Source: Corynebacterium sp. HMSC08A12 (GTDB lineage Bacteria; Actinomycetota; Actinomycetes; Mycobacteriales; Mycobacteriaceae). Taken from it: a stretch of 64,000 bases of DNA. Where the stretch lies: contig NZ_KV789173.1 in the NCBI RefSeq assembly GCF_001807485.1, positions 1 through 64,000 on the forward strand, given 5' to 3'. Below, piece after piece: positions 24,074 through 33,819 of this stretch. The position numbers and the translations under genes are program-made. How positions within the stretch are numbered: the stretch's first letter is position 1; each line of letters begins with the position of its first letter. Below the pieces are notes generated by a model. The model had not been told where the DNA came from. It searched no databases and saw nothing but the letters and a program-made list of their open reading frames with translations.

Positions 24074-26158
24074 ATGCCTCGCCCAATAAACAAGAATCAG
24101 CGGTACGTATCCGGACTCGACGGGCTGCGGACGATCGCAGTTGCCGTGGTTGTGCTGTACCACCTGCACGTTCCCGGCTTCGTCGGGGGACTCATGGGCG
24201 TGGGCGTGTTCTTCACGCTCTCGGGTTACCTCATCACCGCGAACCTCATGCGTTCGTGGGATAAGAAGGGCAACTTGACGCTCCGCACCTTCTGGCTGCG
24301 CAGGTTCCGGCGCCTTATGCCGGCGGTGATAGTCACGCTGCTTGCCACTCTGATTCTGACTGCGGCGCTTGCCCGCAACGAGCTCACCAATCGTTTCTGG
24401 GAAGCACTTTCCGCCCTGTTCTACGTGAACAACTGGCACACCATCTTCCAGGAAAAGTCCTACTGGGATAACTTTGGCGGGCCGAGCCCGCTGAGCCACA
24501 TGTGGTCACTGTCCGTCGAAGAGCAGTTCTATCTGCTCTGGCCCCTGGTGCTGCTTGTACTGCTGGTTGTTACCCGCTCGCGGATTGGTGCACTGATTGG
24601 CTCTTTGCTGCTGACGGGCGCCTCCTTCGCCTGGATGTGGGTGCTGGCAACCCCGGGGGTGGACAACACCCGCGCATACGAAGGCACCGATACCCGTGCC
24701 GGCGGCCTGCTGCTGGGTGCGTGCCTGGCGATTTGGCTATCCTCCCGCCGCCAAGCGGGTAAGTCCGTCGAACCTGCGAAAAGCACCGCGAACCTGTTTG
24801 GCCTTATCGGCCTGGCGGGCATCGTGGCGCTTGTTGTGCTGGTGGAGCAGGAATCGATGTTCCTGTACCACGGCGGGCTAATTCTGCTTTCCGTAGCTTC
24901 CGTGCTGGCGATCTTCTCCGTTCTGCACCCGCAGAGCCTGTGGAGCCGGGTGTTGGGCTTTGGCCCGATCCGCTGGCTCGGCGAGCGTTCCTATGGCATT
25001 TACCTGTGGCACATGCCGGTAATTGCCTTCATGCCGCAGTCGTGGCTGGAGAACAACAAGCTGCTGGCCAGCATCATCACCATCGGCGTGAGCGTGGCTC
25101 TGGCCGCCATCAGCTGGACGCTGATCGAGGATCCAATCCGCAAGCACGGCGTGATCCCGCCGATCAAGGCATGGCTGCGCAGCCGCAAAGCAGACCGCGA
25201 GGTCGGCGACAACCGCGACGGCTCTGGCACGCCTGTGGGCATTTTCCGCCAGCCGTTCCCCACCTACTTCACTTCCGGTGCCGCTGTGGTGCTGGCCGCG
25301 GTGGTCGCTATTGGTGCGACGCCCATTAGCATCAACCCCACGGCATCCCAGCAGGAAGCTGGCGCGGGCAAGGGCGGTGAGCCCGCAATGGAACTGGATC
25401 CGTCGCAGCGCCCGGGTGGCGCTGGGAAGGCTGCGGGGCCGCAGAACCCCAATGCTGAGGGGCCTGCCGAAGATGTCGACCAGGAACCGGATTCCAAGCT
25501 GATGAGCTGCAAGCGCGTGGTGCATGTCGGCGATTCCACGTCCATCGGCATGTTCGCCAACGACATGGTGAATGACCCCGAGAACACGGCCTTCGAGACG
25601 TATCTGAAGTACGGCGCAGAGGAAGTCATCGACAGTGTCTTCGGCGCGCGCAACACCACCGAGGGATGGCAGTCCGAGGACGGTTCACAGAGCTACCCGC
25701 CGGCCATCGACTCCGTACAGGAGCTGCTGCCCACCGCCGCTGGCCCGGATACCTGCTGGGTTATCGCTACCGGTGTGAACGATGCGGCTAACTACGCGGC
25801 GGGCGCAAACCTGGCAGCCCCGGAGCGCATCAAGATCATGATGGACATTCTGGGCGACCAGAAGGTCATGTGGCCGACGGTCACCACCAACACCAACGAG
25901 GGCTACTACGCGAACTCCAACATGGAGGAGTTCAACCAGGCTCTGCGTGACGCGCAGAAGGATTACCCGAACCTGCGGATCTACGACTGGGCCGCCGAGG
26001 CGAAGCCCGAGTGGTTTGCCGAGGGCGATTTCGCCCACTACGGCCCCGAGGGCAACAGCCAGCGCGCCGAGCGCTTCCCCGCTGCCCTGGCCAAGGCCTA
26101 CCCGAAGTCGAAGGGCGGCCAGCCCTCCGACGAGTTGGTGGTGAACTCCGGACTGTAG
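24074..26158 (+). CDS. OatA-like acyltransferase 3/SGNH membrane protein
   Basis: The 694-residue protein starts with an acyltransferase-3 domain of ten or more helices (about 10-370; signature GLDGLRTIAVAVVVLYHL and SLSVEEQFYLLWPL). A linker follows, then a C-terminal extracellular SGNH esterase-like domain (about 470-690). In that domain the nucleophile serine is in VVHVGDSTSIGM, the asparagine in ATGVNDAAN and the Asp/His pair in GDFAHYGPEG. Such enzymes move acetyl or other acyl groups across the membrane onto cell-wall glycans or lipids. The acceptor is unknown. It is a paralogue of the gene at 49132. Confidence 0.85.
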   Translation: MPRPINKNQRYVSGLDGLRTIAVAVVVLYHLHVPGFVGGLMGVGVFFTLSGYLITANLMRSWDKKGNLTLRTFWLRRFRRLMPAVIVTLLATLILTAALARNELTNRFWEALSALFYVNNWHTIFQEKSYWDNFGGPSPLSHMWSLSVEEQFYLLWPLVLLVLLVVTRSRIGALIGSLLLTGASFAWMWVLATPGVDNTRAYEGTDTRAGGLLLGACLAIWLSSRRQAGKSVEPAKSTANLFGLIGLAGIVALVVLVEQESMFLYHGGLILLSVASVLAIFSVLHPQSLWSRVLGFGPIRWLGERSYGIYLWHMPVIAFMPQSWLENNKLLASIITIGVSVALAAISWTLIEDPIRKHGVIPPIKAWLRSRKADREVGDNRDGSGTPVGIFRQPFPTYFTSGAAVVLAAVVAIGATPISINPTASQQEAGAGKGGEPAMELDPSQRPGGAGKAAGPQNPNAEGPAEDVDQEPDSKLMSCKRVVHVGDSTSIGMFANDMVNDPENTAFETYLKYGAEEVIDSVFGARNTTEGWQSEDGSQSYPPAIDSVQELLPTAAGPDTCWVIATGVNDAANYAAGANLAAPERIKIMMDILGDQKVMWPTVTTNTNEGYYANSNMEEFNQALRDAQKDYPNLRIYDWAAEAKPEWFAEGDFAHYGPEGNSQRAERFPAALAKAYPKSKGGQPSDELVVNSGL

Positions 26159-26447
26159 GAGCAAACCCCCAAGAACGTAAACTCCCAAGAACGTGCGGAA
26201 ACACACTAAGCTTCTGTACGTTCTTCTTTAATGCAATGCTTATGCAACGCTCGTGAGATTAGCGCCCATAAGCAGTCCAACGTGTAGGAGCCCAGGCGTG
26301 GAATCACCGGAAAACGGCAGCCGGAACCAGCGAGACCAGCGAAGCCAAAGAAACCAGTGGAACTCGCAGAGCTCAGGGCCATCGAATAACACTCGCAGTT
26401 CGCGCGACTCGCGGAACGAGTGGAGTTCGCGGAACGAGTGGAAGACC

Positions 26448-27473
26448 ATGGTGCGCTCGGACGAGACCCCGGCCGCCGACACCGATGCGAAAACCGGCTC
26501 CACCACGCACCCCTCCACAGAGCCTTTCGAGCCGGTATCGCCGCCCCAACAGCCAGCTTTCAATCCCATTTCAGCCCCAGGCCCCAGCCCCAGCGCAGGC
26601 CCCGCACCCGTGTTCGGCCCGGGCATGGCTCCCCCACCTGCGGCAGCCCAGGCCATGGCGCAGGTTCAGCCTCCGAAGAAAAGCTCGGCACTTCTGCCAG
26701 CAATCGTCACCTTCATCGTCTGCGTCCTGCTGCTGGCAGGTGGCCTGTTCGGATACAAGAAGCTCACCGAGACCTCCGGTAACGAAGCTGACCCCGGCAA
26801 GCCCTCCGCAGCCTCCGGCGCAGCACCTGACGCAAGGGACGACGAGGGGGCTGACGCAGATCCAGTGGCAGAAGACTCCGACGACGGGGGCGACTCCGAC
26901 GGATCCAGCGAGTCCGGGGAGCAGTTCGACGCCGCCGACCTAGTCCCACGGATGGCCTCAATGACGGTGCCCGACTTCAGCGTGCTCGAAGATGCCGAAC
27001 GCTCCGATGAAACGAACTTTCCGGCAGTCACTTTGAGCGATGGCGTGTACGGCGAACCCGGCTATGGTTTCAACATCAGACTCGGCAGCAACGATCCAAG
27101 CGGCGATCGCGACAAAATCTCCCCAATCTACGCTCAAGGCGACCTTAACGGTGACGGGGAGGACGAAATCGTCGTGCAAATGTACAGCAACCGGGGAGGA
27201 AACAGCTTCGTCAACCACTTCGTGGTGTACGACAAGAACCTCACCCCGATGGGCTACACCCAGGTGGATGACCTCGACGAAGATCTGCCGACGATGGGTC
27301 TGCGAGGCCAGACGGCCGACGAGGTGAAGATCGAGGATGGAAAGCTGTTCTTCGACTACCTCGGATACGGCGATTCAGACCCGATGTCCTCCCCCTCCCA
27401 GCGCACGCAGGTCTACCTGACCTGGAACGGCGGCACGGACTTCGAGCTAGCCGAGCCGCCGACCTTCCTCTGA
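26448..27473 (+). CDS. Membrane-anchored protein with FG-GAP-like calcium motif, unknown function
   Basis: I do not recognise this gene. From ATG 26448 it encodes 341 residues. There is a Pro/Ala-rich cytosolic part (1-80), a membrane helix near 82-103 (LLPAIVTFIVCVLLLAGGLFGY), an Asp/Glu/Ser-rich linker (about 110-165), and an external domain with a D-x-N/D-G FG-GAP/dockerin-like loop (GDLNGDGEDEIVV). The frame is open upstream to GTG 26298 and 26253, in an Asn/Arg/Ser/Gln-rich repetitive stretch that could be a longer N-terminus. It follows an OatA-like gene by about 290 bases, so a cell-envelope role is plausible. Confidence 0.6.
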   Translation: MVRSDETPAADTDAKTGSTTHPSTEPFEPVSPPQQPAFNPISAPGPSPSAGPAPVFGPGMAPPPAAAQAMAQVQPPKKSSALLPAIVTFIVCVLLLAGGLFGYKKLTETSGNEADPGKPSAASGAAPDARDDEGADADPVAEDSDDGGDSDGSSESGEQFDAADLVPRMASMTVPDFSVLEDAERSDETNFPAVTLSDGVYGEPGYGFNIRLGSNDPSGDRDKISPIYAQGDLNGDGEDEIVVQMYSNRGGNSFVNHFVVYDKNLTPMGYTQVDDLDEDLPTMGLRGQTADEVKIEDGKLFFDYLGYGDSDPMSSPSQRTQVYLTWNGGTDFELAEPPTFL

Positions 27474-27491
27474 CCCCCTGGCCCAGTCTCG

Positions 27492-28655
27492 CTAGTCCTG
27501 CTTAAACTCGCGGGCGATCAGCAGCTTCATGATCTCGTTCGTGCCGCCGTAGATGCGCTGCACGCGAGCATCCGTGTACATGCGGGAGATCGGGTACTCG
27601 CGCATGAAGCCGTAGCCGCCGAATAGCTGCAGGCAGCGGTCTGCCACGGAGCTCTGCAGGTCGGAGGCCAGGTACTTCGCGGCCGAGGCCTGCGCGGGCG
27701 TCAGCTTGCCCTCAATGTGTAGCGCCGTGCAGTGGTCGGTCAGAGTCTTCGCCGCCAGCGTCTCACTCGCGCACTCGGCCAGAACGAACTGGGTGTTTTG
27801 GAATCCCAGGATCGGGCGGCCGAACGCCTCACGGTCGTTGACGTAGCGGATGGTTTCGCGCACGGCGCCCTCGCAAGCGGATGAACCGGCGATGGCCAGG
27901 ATCAAGCGCTCCTGCGGCAGCTGCTGCATCAACTGCAGGAAGCCCATACCTTCCTTGCCTCCCAGCAGGTTATCGGCGGGCACTCGCATGTCGGTGAAGA
28001 AGAGCTCGCGGGTATCCTGACCACGCTGGCCGATCTTGTCCAGCACGCGGCCACGCTCGAAGCCCTCGAGATCCTTGGTTTCGGCGACGATCAGGGACAG
28101 TCCCCTGCCGCCCGGCTGGTCGTTGGTGCGGGCGACGATCACCACAACGTCGCAGTGCGTGCCGTTAGTGATGAAGGTCTTCGAGCCGTTGATTACCCAC
28201 TCGTCGCCATCCAGCTCCGCGCGGGTCTTGATGGCCTGCAGGTCGGAACCGGTTCCGGGCTCGGTCATGGCGATCGCGCCGACCAGCTCACCGCTAGCCA
28301 TTCCCGGCAGCCAGCGCTTACGCTGCTCCTCCGTGCCGAGGTGGTAGATATAGTGGGCGACGATCACCGAGTGCACACCGTTGTGCCAGGCGGAGTCGCC
28401 AGCCAGGGCAAGCTCCTGCTGGATCACTGCCTCGTGGGCAAAGGTACCGCCACCCCCGCCGTACTCCTCGGGGATGGAGGCGCACAGCAGGCCAGCATCG
28501 CCGGCCTTGTTCCAGAACTCGCGCTCGACCTGGTGGTTTTCTTCCCACTTCAGCTCGTTGGGAGTCACCTCCCTGGCGATGAACTCGCGGGCGTGCAGGC
28601 GTAGGGCGTCAGTTTCCTCGGTTTCCCAAGGTGCGCGGTAGTTATCCAGAATCAT
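27492..28655 (-). CDS. Acyl-CoA dehydrogenase, long-chain type
   Basis: This 387-residue FAD enzyme resembles long-chain acyl-CoA dehydrogenases. AMTEPGTGSDLQAI lies near residue 129, LFGGYGFMREYPISRMY near the C-terminus and YGGTNEIMK at the end. The catalytic glutamate is most likely E249 in the LPQERLIL segment, because the medium-chain position is glycine. ATG 28655 (MILDNYRAPWETEE) is favoured over an alternative 13 codons upstream. It is a single gene whose stop is 18 bases from that of the convergent FG-GAP-like gene. It probably serves fatty-acid or branched-chain acyl-CoA oxidation. Confidence 0.87.
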   Translation of the reverse strand: MILDNYRAPWETEETDALRLHAREFIAREVTPNELKWEENHQVEREFWNKAGDAGLLCASIPEEYGGGGGTFAHEAVIQQELALAGDSAWHNGVHSVIVAHYIYHLGTEEQRKRWLPGMASGELVGAIAMTEPGTGSDLQAIKTRAELDGDEWVINGSKTFITNGTHCDVVVIVARTNDQPGGRGLSLIVAETKDLEGFERGRVLDKIGQRGQDTRELFFTDMRVPADNLLGGKEGMGFLQLMQQLPQERLILAIAGSSACEGAVRETIRYVNDREAFGRPILGFQNTQFVLAECASETLAAKTLTDHCTALHIEGKLTPAQASAAKYLASDLQSSVADRCLQLFGGYGFMREYPISRMYTDARVQRIYGGTNEIMKLLIAREFKQD

Positions 28656-28794
28656 GTCGATGGCTCCCTCAAAAGTGAATCGAAACGCCAGCATGTGATT
28701 TTGCCAGCAAAATACTTTCTCGGAAACAACGCTACAACAGTGCGATCGTGAGCTAGCTCACTTTCGAAAAGAGGTTTTAAAAGAAAACAAAAAG

Positions 28795-28868
28795 TCCCCC
28801 CAGTCGGACTCGAACCGACACTGAACGGATTTTAAGTCCGCTGCCTCTGCCAATTGGGCTATAGGGGG
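28795..28868 (-). tRNA. tRNA-Leu (anticodon UAA)
   Basis: The minus strand folds into a tRNA. The acceptor stem is CCCCCTA with TGGGGGG, then a D-arm with AATTGGCAGA. The anticodon arm is GCGGA-CTTAAAA-TCCGT (anticodon TAA), and the T-arm GTCGG-TTCGAGT-CCGAC. The variable region is only about five bases, unusual for leucine tRNAs, which normally have a long arm. CCA is not encoded. The gene overlaps the last ten bases of ppx, and a T-rich stretch follows. Its place next to ppx is the same as leuX in mycobacteria. Confidence 0.9.
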
Positions 28869-29854
28869 CGTGCCATGACCTCAGCCAGCATCCCGTCCAA
28901 TATATCCTTCTCGCTGACCGTGATCTCACTAAGCCCCCAATCAAGGAACTGGCTCGTGAAGGCGTCCACCACGATAGAACCGCCACCGATCACATCCGCG
29001 CGGCCCGGGTGCATAGGCCCGTACTCGCAGCGCTGGGGTGGCGTCAATCCCAAAAGATTGCGCGCCGTGGCGCGGAAGTCCTCCAGCGACAGGGTGGCCA
29101 TGTGGATAGCCCGCGAGTCGTACTCGGAAAGCCCCAGGGTAATGGCGGCGAGGGTAGTCATCGTGCCCGCCACACCCACGACCTGATCCACGTCGCGCAG
29201 ATCCACGTTAGAACGCACCTGCTCCATCAGCTCCCCAACAAAGGCGCGAGCCTCGGCGACCTGCTGCTCCGCCGGTGGCTGGTCGTGTAGGAATCGCTCT
29301 GTCAGGCGCACACAGCCCATGTCCGCCGAGAAAGCCTGCGGCTCGCGCCCCGGACCGTGTAGGACGAACTCGGTGGAGCCACCACCCAGGTCGATGACGC
29401 ACACGGTGCGGTCTTGCGCATTTGGCAGATCTGTGATGGCTCCGTGGAAGCTCAGCTCCGCCTCTTGCTCGCCGGAGATCACCTGCGCCACCGCCCCCTC
29501 GCGCACTCGCCCCAGGTGTCGGCGGGTGATGTCGAAGAACTCCTCGCGGTTTGCCGCATCGCGGGTGGCGGAGGTCGCCCCCATCATTACGTCAACCACG
29601 CCGTACTCGACCATGCGGTCGGTGTAGATCTGCAGAGCCTTGTCCACGCGCTGCAGGGCCTCGTCGGCGAAGCGACCCGTGGCATCCACGCCCTGACCCA
29701 GGCGCACGATGATGTTATCCCTGTTGAGCTCGTTAATCTGCCCGTCCGGTGTCCGCTCGCTGATCAGCAGGCGGATGGAATTCGTACCGCAGTCGATGGC
29801 GGCGAAGCGGGGAGTCTGGGACTCGTTCTGGGGCTGGTTCTGGGCGGTGCTCAT
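28859..29854 (-). CDS. ppx: Exopolyphosphatase/guanosine pentaphosphate phosphatase family
   Basis: This 331-residue protein belongs to the Ppx/GppA phosphatases that degrade polyphosphate or pppGpp. It carries the actin-like ATPase fold phosphate loops AAIDCGTNSIRLLI (residues 18-31) and VIDLGGGSTEFVL. The short length matches the actinobacterial type (Rv1026 and its paralogue), several of which prefer short-chain polyphosphate. It lies downstream of the DUF501 gene. The stop codon TAG lies within the tRNA-Leu gene. A TCTTTTGGGATTGACGCC motif occurs inside it at 29040. Confidence 0.88.
   Translation of the reverse strand: MSTAQNQPQNESQTPRFAAIDCGTNSIRLLISERTPDGQINELNRDNIIVRLGQGVDATGRFADEALQRVDKALQIYTDRMVEYGVVDVMMGATSATRDAANREEFFDITRRHLGRVREGAVAQVISGEQEAELSFHGAITDLPNAQDRTVCVIDLGGGSTEFVLHGPGREPQAFSADMGCVRLTERFLHDQPPAEQQVAEARAFVGELMEQVRSNVDLRDVDQVVGVAGTMTTLAAITLGLSEYDSRAIHMATLSLEDFRATARNLLGLTPPQRCEYGPMHPGRADVIGGGSIVVDAFTSQFLDWGLSEITVSEKDILDGMLAEVMARPL
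29040..29046 (-). repeat. T-rich TGACGCC motif, TTTTGGGAT variety, inside ppx
   Basis: The minus strand reads ATCTTTTGGGATTGACGCC. It is almost the same as the copy in the LysR-like gene (6199) but is read in another frame after the GGG run, so protein similarity cannot explain it. Confidence 0.5.
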
Positions 29855-29919
29855 GGTACCCAGGCTACCCCGCGACAGCCCTGGGGTTACGCTGCGGTCA
29901 CTCTGCGGCAGCCTTGCGA

Positions 29920-30486
29920 CTACTCCGCGATGCTCGCGGCATCCATGGACGTACCCAGCGAGGCCGCCGTCGGCCAGTCCGCAGGCAACGCCGTGCCCTC
30001 AAGCTTCGGGTTGTTCTCGATGGCCAACGCAACGGCCTCGGTGCCCAGGCGCACCCGCTGTGGCCCTTCCGCCAGCGCGTAGGCAATCAGCACGTGCAGG
30101 CACTTCACCCGGTCGGGCATGCCGCCGCCGGAGAAGTCCGTGCCCAGATCCTCCATCTTGTTGCGCTCGGCCAGGTAGTGCTCGTGCGCGGCCTGGTAAT
30201 CGGCAGCCAGATCTTCGTCTTCGGGCAGCCGAGCCTGCATCGTCTTCATCACACCTGCAACCTCTAGGCGGGAGGCTTCGGCGGTCAGACGCGGGTCCGT
30301 CAGGTAGTACAGCGTGGGGAACGGTGTGCCATCCGGTAGCTTCGGCTGGGTCTTCACCACTGCGGGAACACCATCCGGCGTGTAGTAGCTGACCTCGACC
30401 ACACCGCGAAGCGGGCGGCCGAGCTGCTGGCGCATTACCTCCAGGTCGTCGTCGGTCGGCGGGCCGGGCTGGCGTTGGTTGGTCAT
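29920..30486 (-). CDS. DUF501 family protein
   Basis: The 188-residue protein matches the DUF501 family, which in actinobacteria always seems to lie between a DivIC/FtsB-like gene and ppx (Rv1025). Core segments are LGRPLRGVVEVSYYTPDGVPAVVKT and FSGGGMPDRVKCLHVLIAYALAEGP, the latter with an invariant-looking cysteine. No function is known. ATG 30486 (MTNQRQPGPPTDDDLEVM) starts the conserved region; the upstream open frame is a low-complexity shadow of the FtsB-like gene. The gap to the upstream gene is about 76 bases and co-transcription is likely. Confidence 0.85.
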   Translation of the reverse strand: MTNQRQPGPPTDDDLEVMRQQLGRPLRGVVEVSYYTPDGVPAVVKTQPKLPDGTPFPTLYYLTDPRLTAEASRLEVAGVMKTMQARLPEDEDLAADYQAAHEHYLAERNKMEDLGTDFSGGGMPDRVKCLHVLIAYALAEGPQRVRLGTEAVALAIENNPKLEGTALPADWPTAASLGTSMDAASIAE

Positions 30487-30562
30487 GGATTCCCTCGGTT
30501 CCTTGGTTGGAATGTCTCGCTCTAGTTTTGGTGCTCTAGTTAGCTGGTCTAAGTCAGTCGCT

Positions 30563-31300
30563 CTAGTTACCCGGTGCGGGCGCTGGCGCCCCTTCTGGCG
30601 CTGCGGGCTGTTCCTCAGGTGCGGGCGCTGCGGGCTGTTCCTGCTCCGGCTTCTCCTCCGGCACCGTCGGCAGTTTGTGGTCTTCGGTCGCCGGATCGTC
30701 TTCCTTGAGCTCTGCCTCCGGCGTGGAGATCGCATCCCACAGCTGGGCGTACCAGTCGCGGTTGCCGTCACCCTCACCCTGGGACTCTTCGTCCGTTTCG
30801 GTACCTAGCTCGTCTGCGTGAATCTTCGGGGAGATGATGCGGAATGCCGACTCCCCCGGCTCAATCAACCCCAGTCGCGTGCGCGCCTGTTCCTTGATGA
30901 AGTCTTCGTCGCGGTAGCGGTTGAGCTCGCTGGTGAGCTCCGCTTTCTCTTTCTCCTGTGCCTCGATCTTCTGGTTCAGCTGCGCCAGCTCGGCGCGTTG
31001 CTCGAAGTAGTTACGCAGCGGGTTGGCTATGGAAACCGCCAGGAAAATCACCAACACCAGCGTCACGAGCCACGTGGTGGGGCTCATGTTCTTGGGCACT
31101 TCTACAAAGGAGCGCGCCATGCGTTTCGGCGCGGTTTGCGCGCGGGCTCGGCGCCTTTCGCGCCTCTCGATCGACCGTGCTCGGGGCAGGTGGGCGGACT
31201 CGGGGCGGCTGTTTTCTGGCCCCTCTTTTTCGGACGCCACGTCTGCGCGCGGCTGATCCTCCGGCTCCTTGTCCGGTTCGCCCTTGGTCGATTTGCTCAT
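30563..31300 (-). CDS. FtsB/DivIC-like septum formation initiator
   Basis: This 245-residue bitopic membrane protein has a charged, Arg-rich cytosolic start (about 1-70), one helix at about 75-97 (TTWLVTLVLVIFLAVSIANPL), and an external coiled coil with leucine-heptad pattern (YFEQRAELAQLNQKIEAQEKEKAELTSELNRY). A GYARxxLG-like turn follows (RTRLGLIEPGESAF). These are the marks of the FtsB/DivIC division proteins that bridge FtsQ and FtsL. The C-terminal tail is Pro/Glu/Ala-rich. It follows eno, as Rv1024 does in M. tuberculosis. Confidence 0.85.
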   Translation of the reverse strand: MSKSTKGEPDKEPEDQPRADVASEKEGPENSRPESAHLPRARSIERRERRRARAQTAPKRMARSFVEVPKNMSPTTWLVTLVLVIFLAVSIANPLRNYFEQRAELAQLNQKIEAQEKEKAELTSELNRYRDEDFIKEQARTRLGLIEPGESAFRIISPKIHADELGTETDEESQGEGDGNRDWYAQLWDAISTPEAELKEDDPATEDHKLPTVPEEKPEQEQPAAPAPEEQPAAPEGAPAPAPGN

Positions 31301-31337
31301 GGTCTACAGAGTCTAGCGAAGCGAGACTGAAATGCGA

Positions 31338-31374
31338 GTAGCCCACGGCCATCGGCTGGATGGCGGTGGGCTAC
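31338..31374 (-). terminator. Stem-loop between eno and the FtsB-like gene
   Basis: A 16-base arm (31338-31353, GTAGCCCAC...) pairs with 31359-31374 almost perfectly. No T-run follows on the minus strand, so it may be an mRNA stability or Rho-type element rather than a simple terminator. Confidence 0.55.
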
Positions 31375-31419
31375 TTGGGGCTACTTGATTGCCTTACGCG
31401 CTTGGAGAGCGCCTAGCAC

Positions 31420-32742
<1,323 letters not shown>

Positions 32743-32911
32743 TTATCTGTTCTTGGGTTAACAGCTAACAAAGGTCTCCACCGCAGCGCTGGGCAGCCCA
32801 CGGGTGGCACCGAGCACAGCGGTCTACTTCCATTGTGGCACCGCCAGAAATTTTTCGCCGTCACGGGCGCAAAACCTGGCCAAAACCACCCCTCCCTAAA
32901 GGGGGATTGGC

Positions 32912-33781
32912 TTACTGCGGCGACTGGCCGATCGCGTAGTTCGCCGCTGCGTCGCGTACCTGCATGACGTATTCGTTGGAGAGGTTGTAGCCCTTGATCG
33001 CGCTCTTCCAGCCGCTTTCGGTGCCGAGGTCGCGTCCCTCGTTGCACAGCAGCTTTGCCGCGGTGGCGGCAGCATCATAGACGCTTTGCGGATTCTTCTT
33101 GCCATCGCCGTCCGCGTCCACCCCGTAGATCTTCCAGGATTCGGGGATGAACTGCATCGGCCCCAGCGCTCGGTCGTACTCGCGGTCGCCGTCCAGGCGC
33201 CCGTCGTCGGTGTCCTCCACCTTGGCGAACTCGCGGCCGTTGAGCTGCGGGCCGATGATGTCAGGTTCGGCGATGCCGTCGTCGTTGAGTTTGGACGCCC
33301 CGAAGCGCTGGCCGTCATAAGTCCCGTGGCGGGTCTCTACGTAACCGAGCCCGGCCAGCGTATTCCAGGACAGATTGCAGTCGGGGGTTTCCTTCCGGGC
33401 GAAGCCTTCGGCCTTTCCGTAGGCCATGAGAGCCTGCAGAGGGATATGCAGTTCCTCGGACTTCGGTTTAGCCCAGTCCAGCGCCTGCTGGTATGCGCGG
33501 TCGCTGTCGTTCGGGTCGAAGTCCGGCGCCGGACTCGCAGCCTTCGGCGGGATATCCGTGGGCACCGGCAGGCGGTCGGATTCGGAGCCGCGGTCACTGG
33601 TGACGAACCCTGCCACCAGGTAACCGACCAGGGCGATGATACCCAGCAGTGCGATGACCACGACGAAGAATCCGCAACCACCCAGCAGCCCCCGGTTCGG
33701 GCGGCTTCCGACTGCGTCGTCATCCCACACAGAATCGTTTGGTTCGATCCTCTGCGGGCGGCGATAGTGGTTCGACGCCAT
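32912..33781 (-). CDS. Lytic murein transglycosylase (MltB/LpqU-like)
   Basis: This 289-residue protein has a cytosolic start, one membrane helix at about 32-58 (GLLGGCGFFVVVIALLGIIALVGYLVAG), a short linker, and an external lytic transglycosylase domain (about 90-285). The segment YDRALGPMQFIPESWKIYGVDADGDG is the MltB-type signature. GLGYVETRHGTY and AATAAKLLCNEGRDL also match. It should cut glycan strands of peptidoglycan. In mycobacteria the gene upstream of eno is the lipoprotein lpqU; here no lipobox is evident and the anchor looks like a transmembrane helix. Confidence 0.85.
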   Translation of the reverse strand: MASNHYRRPQRIEPNDSVWDDDAVGSRPNRGLLGGCGFFVVVIALLGIIALVGYLVAGFVTSDRGSESDRLPVPTDIPPKAASPAPDFDPNDSDRAYQQALDWAKPKSEELHIPLQALMAYGKAEGFARKETPDCNLSWNTLAGLGYVETRHGTYDGQRFGASKLNDDGIAEPDIIGPQLNGREFAKVEDTDDGRLDGDREYDRALGPMQFIPESWKIYGVDADGDGKKNPQSVYDAAATAAKLLCNEGRDLGTESGWKSAIKGYNLSNEYVMQVRDAAANYAIGQSPQ

Positions 33782-33819
33782 GAATATCCTTCCTACTTCC
33801 TAAGCCTTCTTATGCCTTC

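Noticed and set aside
32881-32911. CCCCCTTTAGGGAGGGG stem before eno as a terminator
   Set aside because: The stem is short and no T-run follows on the minus strand.
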